This document shows, piece after piece, positions 34,301 to 46,300 of a DNA stretch of 64,000 nt. Source of the stretch: Nectonema munidae (lineage: Eukaryota; Nematomorpha; Nectonematoida; Nectonematidae); assembly GCA_030549495.1 (NCBI GenBank), contig JAUIRK010000894.1, positions 186,001 to 250,000 of the forward strand. Reading direction: 5' to 3'. A program made the position numbers and the translations under genes. How positions within the stretch are numbered: the stretch's first letter is position 1; the number at the start of each line of letters is the position of its first letter. Below the pieces are notes generated by a model. That model saw only the letters and a program-made list of their open reading frames with translations, searched no databases and had not been told where the DNA came from.

Positions 34301-37300
34301 AGGATACTACATTTACTGATAAACCTATTAGATTTGATATAATAATAATCAAGAAATATCATTTGCCTTTTATCCTCATTTAGATTTAATCTCTATATTA
34401 GATACTTCCTTGAAATTTTTTATATTTGTATACAGTTTTGAACTCATAGCACCTGTATGTATTTAATTTTATCAATAAACATGGCTTCTTTTTAGAAAAT
34501 GTCATTCAAAATTTTGATTGATGATAAATAAAATATTCATTCAAATTTGACATAAAATGCATGTTTTTATACTAAATCGGACATGCTGGTTTAATTTCTC
34601 GACTCAGTTTTTGCATTTACGGTTTGAAAATGTCAATCAAATGTGCGGTTTACGTCCTGCCTACAAAAATATTCATTGAAATTTTACTGAAAAACTACCA
34701 AATTAACTCACTCACTGATTAACTAACTAACTGGTTAAATAACTAACCAAACCAAATAATTAACCAACTAACCTTTGATTTTTCACTCCTTTGATCTGTG
34801 ACTTTTTTGAACAATATTCAAGCCTTTGAAGACCTGTGTGAGACCGGTATACCATGAAATGAAAATGGCTTTCTTAAAAATCCAGTGGAAAAAGGCAGAC
34901 CTTAAAAATTCCGCTTCTCAAAGGTTTAAGTAGGAACAAATTTTGTCACTTCTTTGAGAGGTCATTCTTTTGAACCCATCCCAAAATTGGTACTAGGACA
35001 AAATTCTCTATGGACAACTTTAATTGAGTAATCAATTAATATATTTGAGTTAAGTTTAAAATGCTATTAAAAACATGTGTTTAAAAGCCTAAATTAAATT
35101 TCAGTGAGATGTTGTCCCCCGGGAGTTTTTTCCTGACACCCCAAAAATTACCCATAAAAACACTTACCACACATAGTAACACGCCAAACGACTAATTTAC
35201 AACGCATACTAACAGAAACACGTGAATATTAAAATCCCCCAAAAATACAGACATATACATACTTTTTTAAACTTTAAAACCCAGACCCTAAACCATAAAT
35301 AAAAACTTCAATACCTTTATCACGCCCTAAGTCCAAAGAAGCATAAAAACATCATATTTGATGACGCAAATACCATCAAATACCATGGTTGTCAAAATAA
35401 GATATTTTTAATTTACCACAAATAAATAAAATTGTGAACACAAAAAATAGCCAAGGTTGTTGAAACCAAGCTCCAATTCTTATTATTAAATTCCAAGCAT
35501 CAGAGCACAAACATTGCTCATTGGTAACTTTAATTTATATAGCGTACCCAATTTTCAATATAACAAAGAGTTATATTTGATGCAGATGAAAACAAGCGAA
35601 ACCAGGATGCCACAAAACTAAAAAGGGCGGAACTGTAATGTTTTAACCCATTTAAGACCAAGCAAAGCAGACGATATTTAAAAAAAACGCAGACGATTTA
35701 TATTCAAAGTCATTGAAAAAAGCAGACGAAGATGAAATTACTTATGTTCCAAAATAGGAACATTGGTCGTAAATGGGTTAAACAGGATTTAGGCTAGGTT
35801 TAGAAGAGTTAGTCAGTCTTAGGATTTGTGTCAGGGTTAATTTATCTTAAGATTTACAGAACTTAGTCGCTTTCAGGCCTTTTGTTTTTCAGGTCTCTTA
35901 ACCAAGAACCGCTATCTCTATATCGGACGGCAGCAAATTATTTTTTTGAAAGTGTTTACAATAATTATACTATAGTACGCTAGTCAAAAGTTTAGTTACA
36001 GTTGTGGACTCCTTGGGAATTCACACCTATCTTATTGATCTCTTGTTTACCCCATATGGAGTTAATATGCACAAAGAAATTTTAATCCGCATATGGTGCG
36101 ACATTTGGCTAGCAATCAGGTCTAAGAAAGTCACATGATACGCGAGTAATTATATAAATAAGGTAACTATGTATACCTCTTACTCATAGTTGCAATGATA
36201 TTAGAAATAAGGCAACATTTAAATAGGTTGCAAACGGCTGTGCTCATTTGACACTTAGTTGCTGACGAAATATATATATGCTCGTCTTTGATCCATTTCA
36301 TCTTATTGTCAATTTTAACTGGAGGAGACGCTTTTATCAAAATTCGCTAATTTTCCTTTTATATTTTTCTGAGAGGTTTTCTATTCTCGCTATTGAACAA
36401 GATTTGTGAATGAACATGATTGAGTTTTTGCATAAATTCTTATTTATTTCATTTGTTTAATCATTTTTGGTATATTTTTATTGTATCCAATTTTATAAGG
36501 AAGGATCCCACGATAACCTCTTGCAATTTCTATCTAAAACATTTTTCTCTCTTTTTTCAAAGGCAAAATCCTTGTCTGTCTCATGAAATAATATGCTACG
36601 TATCTTATCGCTTTCCATTTTCAAAAAAAAGGTATAGCCCACTTTTCTTGGAACATATAGTTTTCAAATAAAAATTTCTCAACAGATATTTCTTTCAAAA
36701 ATGTGCATTTATAGTCAAAGTAAAGGAAAAATTTTGGCTCTTATTTACTTTTCAATTTATTTATTTATTTTAGAGGAAAAAAATAAGTAATATCTTTTGA
36801 AAGTCAACTAAGCAACTAAGATGACATCCATCTTATATTTTTCTTTTCAAGTTTTCACATGTATGAACCCTGGATCGCGTTAACACTTAGTTAGTTCGTC
36901 AAATGCACCAATACAAATTTTTAATCAAATTTGGAAACTAATAAATACGCTTACTGTTTTAAAAGTAGATAAAGAACTTGCGCATTCATTTTCTTTCCAT
37001 TTTTTGTCATCTCTGTGCGTAATCTTGCCCTGCTTTTTTTTTGATGAGCCTATGCTCCTCTTGAATATTTTTAAACAAAACAACAACAAGAGTTATATCT
37101 GAGGCGGCTCTTTCTGGGTTGGGAGGGTGGGTTTAGAGAGCTTGTTGCAGGAGTAGAAGGAAGAATGAGGAGCTGCCGTCGTGCTTGGCCTTATATAGTC
37201 TGTATGTGGGATTCTGAACGGCTCGTCGCTGGGTTGTTGCGACTTTGAATGCACCTTATGTTGTCTTTGCAATTTTTGATTCTGATCTTGAGTTCTTCTG

Positions 37301-40300
37301 GGATTGTGAGCAGGATTTGTGAGTTTCTAGCATGGTGTGTTCCAAAGCTGTGATGGAATCGCAGAAGAAAATGGATTTGAGTCTCCATTAGCCAGGGCGA
37401 GGAGGAGAGCAAGTAGTTCCGTGATATGAATGTTGGTAGGATTGATCTTATAGATTGTAGAGCCTTATTTTGAGACGATTGCCATCTGTTGAGGAGTTGC
37501 ATCAGAGAAGATTGCTTGCTTCGGGATAGGAGTCTTAGCGAATTTTGTGTATGAAGTTATCTTCTTCCAAGCCTGGGTCCATGTTCTCCAATGTAGGGCG
37601 TTTTTCGATAGCGTATCGTAAAGACTGGATAGCCATCGGTATGCACCATTTACTGTTAATAAATAGTAAGTGATGAATCCGATGGTTCTTTGATATAGCT
37701 TTTTATACTTGTTGTTCTCCAAATAGGCACCAGCTAGTAGAAGAAGGGCATCTTTTAATTTAGATTGTATTCGTTTAGGCAATTGTATTGTACGTTTGTG
37801 AAGATTCAGGATAATATCCAAGTAATTGATAGATTGTTGCAGGATAATTTCACTTTTGTTCCAGTTGATTTGAATATTGCATTCTTGTAGGAACAGGATG
37901 AAGTCTTGCGTGACGTTAGAACAGGTTTCTTTTTTGCTTGCTAGGATTAGGATATCATCTATGTATCATAAGAATTTACTTTGGGAGTTTTTTCGCGCTT
38001 TGAAGGTGGCAATGAGTTTTTTGACGCTCCGTTGGAATGAGATTGGGGGTTCGTTCCTTTTTCCACTCCTTGACGTGCGTGCCTGCTAACAAACTTTGCT
38101 GACCGACTAACTGAAAAATAACACAACTACCTAACTAGCTACTCTTATATTACTTAAAAAACTTAAGTCCTGTATTGAAGTAAACATTGGTGCCGCCTAT
38201 TCATGGATTGAATGTGTCTTAGGCAATGTTAGAAAAACGTGAGATTTTTCATCAAAAACCTCAGATTTTATTAAGTAAAATTTTTTAACACCACTACATA
38301 TAACATTTTTGATCTAATATTTGAATATAGTGTGTATATTGTATATTTTTATATTCATTAATTAAAAACGACAGAAAAACAAAACAAATTGTCTTTAACT
38401 AAAAATCTAAAAAAAAAGCTCTAATTGAAAGAAAGAGAATTCAAGGAATTCAAAGCACAATGGAAATTCAATTAGAGTTCCAAAACTGATGAATTTTCAC
38501 CAGTTTTTGTTTTTGCTGTTGAAATTCGATTTCTCCACGTGCTACAAATATGCAAAAATTGATTCGATCTTCTAGCTTCTCTGTTCAATTAGTAGTATAA
38601 ATAGATTTGCAAAAGGATCGATGGTATTTACAGAATCCTAGTTTTCTGCAGATATATCCTTGAATCAAGAATGCAAAGTATGCAGGTATTCAAAAGGAAT
38701 TGTCAGAATATTTGCATCCAAAACCTTGACTGCAATTAAAAGCTCTAGAGAATGTTTTGCAAGAATTAGTTCTTCATGAAATTATGAGGATGTTTTCCTT
38801 TGAACTGGATGATGGCTTTAATATTACTAGGAGAAGTAGACTGTCATGGTTTAGTCATGCGAAGAGAAAAAATGAAGAAAGTAAAACTCTGCATTCACTA
38901 GATCAGAAGATAAGTGAGAAAGAGAATAGAGGGTATTTAAAACCTTTGTATTGTAAAGATGAAACCAAAAGAACTTTTAGACACTTCAAACACCTTTTCC
39001 ATGAAGTTTAGCATTCTGATCGTAGTCATTATGATGCTTTTGTAATTTTTTAATCTTACAAAGTGTATTGAATGAATATTCTCGTTCCAGTTGAGACCTA
39101 ACAATGCCTTTTCCCAGATGAATTTTCAAAAGATTTTTGAATGTGTTAATTGGATAAAATATTGCTTTAAGAATTCAGTTATGTAAGATATGAAGTCTTA
39201 AGATTAAAAAAAAAACCTAATTCGTTCGAGCTTCATTTCCTAATCTCGATCTGACAGCCCAAATGAGAGATTTCTGGTTAAGACCCTAAATTTTCTACAT
39301 ATCAACTGAAAGATTCGGAAGTGTTCCTACCCAATAAGATTTCAACTAGATCAACAATTCTTGGGTGTATGTCTATATCATACAAAGGATAGAAGCTATC
39401 ACGTTAGATTTCTGGTACGTTATTTTTGATGAAATTTTACAAAAACAGTATTTATCATTTTTTTGAGCTAACACTTTTTTCACTTCTATCTTTGTATTTT
39501 TATTCTTAGTTTTTTTAACTTTTACCTGAGAACACTCTTCGTGAACATTTTTTATCGGAGAATCTACGCTCTTTTAAATCACACGACAGCCGCGTTGATC
39601 TTTCAAGATGAGAAATAAAAAATGGAAATGCATGTAAAAAGCGTGTTCACTCCAGTCGTAGATCTGGAAGAAAATTTATCCCCGAGCGATTTTGTAGACT
39701 TTCTTTCTGAATATTTGCTATACGAAAGCATTAAAATGAATACTTATCAGTATTACTCGCATAACACAAGGATTCGTTGCGCATCTTAACTTACGGATCT
39801 GAAGTACAAAACTCTTTAATCAGAAAAATAAAATGAAACTTTATCGCGCTATAAACTGCTATGCTCATAAATTTCAGGAAGGGGGAGATTCGCTTCACCC
39901 CCTCCCCCCTCTAAATACTCTTCTTGTTCAGAGGATGGGGATGTGGTACAGTGTCCTAAAAAAATTTCTTTCATTTTGTGGACTTAAAAAATTATCTAAA
40001 AAAATTTCTTTCACTCTGTAGACCTTAAAACTTCACAAAAAATATAATAAGTTGAAGTCTAATAAAAAATTGCAATTAGTGAAGGACACTTTAAACTTGA
40101 TTAACTGACTATGTACGTTTTGAATATTGAACTATTGATAAACTGACCAATCATTAATGTTAGCTTTTACGTTTTTTAAAATATTTTTGTCGACATTTAT
40201 CACACCATGAGTTCTCATTATTTTGTCTGTTGAGAATGCTCCTTAAACTTTCATTTCGCACACCATATAGAGCATTCTTCAACTTAACTATATGATCAAA

Positions 40301-43300
40301 ATAATAGATTAATCTGTGTCAACCTGTAATTTTAAGACTCTTTGGAATATTTATCATACTCTTGATCTTGGAAACTCCTTTAGATTCCATTTTTGTTCTT
40401 AAAAATTCTATGCATGTGATCTTTTTTATTATGATAATTTTTATACTTAGATATTAAAAGATGATGAAGTTAGAGAAGAGTACAACTTTGCTCTTGACAA
40501 CCCTGGTAAGGCATTTTTTCTTTTACTAAACAAGTTTGATCTGTGTAATTTATATTTTTTGATGTTCACAATAAGGGGCAGATGATTTCTGGATTTTAAG
40601 GTACTTTTATCGCCTGCTTTTTTTCTAGGATGAAATAGGCCAATATTTTCAAATCGATTCATTAATCTATTTTTTCTGTTTTTGCACGAAGGAATAATTA
40701 TTTCACCTCTTCGTTCCACGAAAGCAGGTTTCTTTCCGATTCTAGATAATGATTCTGATTCTCTAATTTTTTTAATTCCAACTTTGATTTTGATTCTCTG
40801 AATTTTTTGATGTCAACCTTGATTCTTATTCTGTTTTTTTATTTCATAAATTATGATTTTGATTCTGATTTACAAAATACGATTCTAAATCCATCCTCTC
40901 TTCTGATTAGTATAAAACATATTTCTCGGTATTTAAAGGTAAGCTTGTCTAGCTGTGGAAAAATGGAGTGCTTTATCATTTGTACTGATGAATGATTCAC
41001 TGAAATATGCAGCATATAGTTGTTCGTCAAGCTGTCATACACTAAACGACAAGTATACTAGACTTCTGGCTGCGAGAATGAAACAATTCCTGCTATGGTC
41101 GTTGTTTTTACCCTCTATGCGCACTATCATCTAATTCTGTTGCTTCGTTATTCTTACTTTTCCAAGAAACTCTGCTCGTTCTCCTGATGTATACCAGAGG
41201 TGTATCGGATGTGAATTTTTTTGTATCCTTGGATGCGGATGCGGATATCAAATTTGACATTCTAGCGGGAACGGATGCGGGTATCATAATTGCTATTCTA
41301 AGCAAACGCAAGTTTTTGGCTTCTTAAAAATTCAGAGAGAAATAAATATTTTTGATAAAGTAAAAATTGAAAAATTTTGAAAAAAACTTTGCGGTATATA
41401 GAAAAAATAAATGTTTGAAAATGGCGGATTCAGACGTTATTGCGGATGTTGAAACTTAAATGATCCGTGGATGATGTTAAGAAGATGTAAAATTTTTGCT
41501 GATATCAGCGAATCTTCCAGCGCTACAATTAGTGAGAGAATCACACTTTTGTGGATCTCTAGGTCTGCTTTTGTTTTTTTTAAATGATTAAGATTCTAGT
41601 TTCGATTTTTAGAAATTTCTGTCATTATGATTATAATTAGAATCGAGCCCAACTCTAAACCAAAGTAAGCAATAGCCTTCGTTTTATTATCAATAGGCAG
41701 TGGATAACGTTTTTTTTGCAGAAGTTTTCTGGATTTTATATATTAGTTTCATCCTTTGAGAACGAGAATTTTGAAGACTAATCATCGGCCCCCTTTTCAA
41801 GGTATTTTTCATATCTAAAGCAGACAATTTTCATTTCATGCCACACTGATGTCCACAAGTGTCCTCAAAGGGTTAATTTATACGAAGTTGGTGTTATTAT
41901 GCGTTATCCTACGCACTGAGGGTATTTGATGATGTGCTAACATGATTATCATATAGCAAAAAAAGTTTGGATAATAAAAAACTCCCGATTCTGAAGTTTA
42001 ATAATTAAATCCTTTCTTGGGTCTAAAAATCACAAAGCCATGTGTAGAAGCTTATATCCTAAGCGAGTAGCACCTAACGGTATCTTTTATGTAGACACTC
42101 CACTATTTTAGTAAACCTAAATTTTGATAAAAATATGCCGTTGCCAGGGCTAAATAAAATATAAAGAAACTCCTTATTTTAGATAATATATACCATTTTT
42201 ACTTATAAATTGTCTTTTTTTGTTCGAAATTGTCTTTTTTCAATTCTAATTTGTCTTTTTTAAGTCCTAAGTAAAAATGGTATATCTCGAAGTTCATATT
42301 TAGAATTTACAGGACACAATGTTAATCTTTATTTTTCCACGAACCTTTAGCGCTGTCCGTGTCCACGCGTCATTGATTGACTTCCTCTGGTCTAAACCCT
42401 ATTCACATATAATCTTCCTTCTTATTGGTATATAAGAGATATTTTGGAAGAGATATTGAGATGTCTTTATTTTTTTAGATTTCTTTGCAACAAATATGTA
42501 CAACTATTACCGAAGAAGGTACACACAAAATATCGATGGAAGATACGTTTTCTTGTTCATAGTCACGACGATATCAATTTTTCAAGTAAGCGAGATTATT
42601 TCTCATTTCTATATAATCACACTCTTTAACTCAGACACATCTGTCTCATATTGAATCGACTCGGAAAAGGTTTTTTGGTCTATCCAAACCGAATACGTAT
42701 AAAATTTTAATTTTCCACCCATGTCGGACTTGTAAATTAGGATTTTCAGGGCCCAAAATAACCGACCCGCCTGCTCTTAAAACCAATTGTCAATAAGAGT
42801 AGAAGATGTTAATTGGAAACCCTTTAAGTTAATTTTTTTGGAAAAAAAAATCATTTTTATTTTTATCGTTCCCAACTTTTTTTGCTTCATACCCACTTTC
42901 AGCAATATGTAACACTGTCGTTCTTCTCTAAACGTATATGTAAGTAAAAAGAAATGAAATAAACTTTTAGAATATAAAAACTAACATGAATAATATTGAA
43001 AACTTTTAATATAAGAATGTTCGTATTCTTTTACAAATTATATTGAGTGAGTTTTTTTTGTTGCAACTTTTGTTTTAATATCACTTAAGTCAATAAAATT
43101 TTAAAATGCTCTAAGGTTTTTTCGGATAAACTTCTCACAGATGGACTATGTTCTAGTTCTTAGAGAATAGCAAATATTCTTTGAGCAATTCCTGTTTTCT
43201 TTCCATTGACCTCTACACCCTCTGCAAATGCCCCACGCATTCTCCATTTTGTGAACCACTGTTTTTGATATTTTGGGTAGGCAGTTATTTTTTTTACGTT

Positions 43301-46300
43301 CCGACTCCATGAAAAAAGGCAAAATAAACAAAAAATACAATGCCACCTTAGATTACGAACACTGATCTATGAACTGGTGTTCCATTTTGCCTGAAATGAT
43401 TATACAGGGATGCATCATCATCCTCCATTCGCTCTAATGAGCAGGTCTTTGTCCTGGCGAGCCAAGGTCGACCTTGAATTTGCAGCGACGTCTCCATCTT
43501 CCTTTCATTTCAGCATCTTCAATCTTCAGGTTCGAAAAACAGGGATGCATATGGGAGAATTTTTTTAATGATTCTATCTCAAAAGTTTTGGATCTATGCA
43601 CTCTACCGGCGTTTTTGACTATTCAAATGCATTCCTCAATTTGCATAGAATTAGCATTAGTGTTAGTATTAGAGTTATTGTTAGGGTTGAGGTTAGTTTT
43701 AGCGCAATTATACCAACAATATACATGAATGCATACCTTTAGATATACATTTTTTGACATCCTTGACACAAACTTTCCTTTTTATTCGTATTAATACACG
43801 TGTAACACGAAAAGCATCTTGACATGCCACCAGGGATGTCCAACTGATACAACTAGTGGGCAATTTTCAATTTTTTTTGTCATGATAGGGCCGTATCTGA
43901 TTTCTGAAAAAAATTCAGACAAAAATTCAAGAATAATTTGGTCTATTTGAGCCTCATAAATTGAAAACATCGTCATAGTGTAATATTTCAAAACATCTCA
44001 TTTTTGATTTGATTTTAATGTTTTCAACTCAATTTTCAAAAAATCAGAAAGAAGGTATACTTTTTATTCAATAAAATAGCACATAAAAAATACTGATATT
44101 AATTAAATATCACATAAAAATTTTTTCTCTTTTCTTCCTCTATTTTTCTTTTTTTTCCAAATTGACATTAATTAACCTGAAAATTTGATTTTTAAAAAAT
44201 GCACCTTTAAGACTTTGAAAAATTAACTTATAAAAAACGATTGACAAAAAAATTTATGAAGGCTCATTGAAAATCTAAAAAATGAAGTGAATATAGCTTA
44301 AGAAAAATCAAAGGTAAAAAAATGAAACATATGTCAATATATGATTGATTTTTAATATTCAAAAAGAGATAGTAATTCGTCAAAAAAAATGATAAAATTC
44401 AAAGACGATTTTAAAAAGTGATAATAATAATAATATATTGATCAAACTTTAAAATTTGTATAATGTAATTGTTGAGAAAAATTGATATTTATATAATTTA
44501 TGAAAAAATCTCATTTTTCTTCCCGGGCCGCATGTTGGACACCCCTGTGCTACACACATAGATACACACACCATGATGAAGGCATTGAAGCTATATGATA
44601 GCGAAGGAAAAAAAAAGAAAACTCAGAATTAAAAGCTAAAACTTTTTTCCAAGCCCTAGATTTATTAGAGATCTTGGTGAAACTTAATGAACTCTTCCTC
44701 GTTTTAAGTATGTGCACGCTTGGCAAAGCCATCTAGATACCATCAAATCATTGTCCGAAATTCCGAAGTTCCGCCTTCTCGCAAAGGAAATTGCGATAAA
44801 GGATGGCCTGCTTTCAACCAACGAAAATATGGGAAAGAAAAAGAAGGATAAACTATCGAAAGTAAAAGCACTCTATCATCTCTTCATATATTTTTTTAGC
44901 GTGTATGCGTACTATCTCTTCATTTATCATATGTTCCGCAGTAGATTAACAATTTATTTTGCTTCTTTTTACATTGAGAATTTCTGCAAAAATACTTTTT
45001 TATATTTAAAATCGAATAAGCTCTATATTTTTATATCGCAGCCACAAATTCATTTCAACAGCGCGTGGAACCAAATAATTTGGCAAATAATTTCCCAAGA
45101 AATCAGAAATTCGATTCAGAATTATCGAGACGTGAGTTTTTTTCGATAAAAAAGAATAAAATCCATAACACTAATATGGATGCATAAAAAGGAAAATTGT
45201 TTTTTTTAGAAAAAAACATTTTAAAAAAGGAAAAACTTGACTTATTTTTTAAAGGTGATCTTTTTTAAGTTAAAAAGTTACATACAATTAAAAAATTTCT
45301 CTCACATTCCCAAGATGTATGTTGTATGTGTAACAAATCATTTAAAAACTTTTAGAAGGGATTCTAAAATTTTAAGAGATTTTTATAATTTTTGATGGAA
45401 TAAATGTCGGAATAATTTTCTCAAGTTCCGCTTGTATTTTCTCTAGAATCAAGAAGCTTAAAAAGGCTTGGAGTCTTGGGAAATCTCGACACAGAAACTC
45501 TATTTGGGGGCTTAACTTTGATACCTAAATTTATGACATACTCTTGACAATGATTGATCTGATATTAAAGTCTTTTATAATCAAGTAAGACATCCAAAGA
45601 GAATTTTGTAACCAAAAAGTATCAGAAATCAAGGAAGCCCGGATGGATAAATGCGCTTTGAAGTGTAGGTTTAGGCAAGAAAGCTTTATTCATTGTGTGT
45701 GAGTAAAAAATAGTATATTTAAAGTGGAAAACTTACATCTTGGTTAAAATGATCTTTTCAAAAATTTAGGAAAAGCAAGAGGTAATGAGGCGGAGCAAAG
45801 TGTACTTTTTTCAAAATGATAGAAAAAATATCTTTTGTTTAAAAAGTATGGGGAAAAACTATATAAAATCGACTACTATTTGGAAATAAGGGTGGTATGG
45901 CCTATCGCATAAATCGATTATTCACTTATGTTGAAGTAAATTAGCTGCCCCATCGATGTATAGTGGCAGTTAATTACTCACTTTGTCATTTTTCTTGGCT
46001 CATGCAACACATTTGATGTTATGAAATTAAGCAATGAATATTAAGTCGAATTAGAAATTAAGTTATGAATATGGTTACCCATTGAGAACCGGAATTTTAT
46101 TTGTATATTTGAAGCAGAGCAGACCATTTTCATTTATAGAGACACTCGTGTCCCACTCCTCTTCAAAGGCAAAATCTATTTTTCCGTTTTTAATTCCGAA
46201 TAATATTATACATGTAGATATTTTATAAATATATTTTATAATAATAAAAAGGAAAATAAATGAAAATGGCGCCAAAGTCCTCACTTAAACACACCACTGA

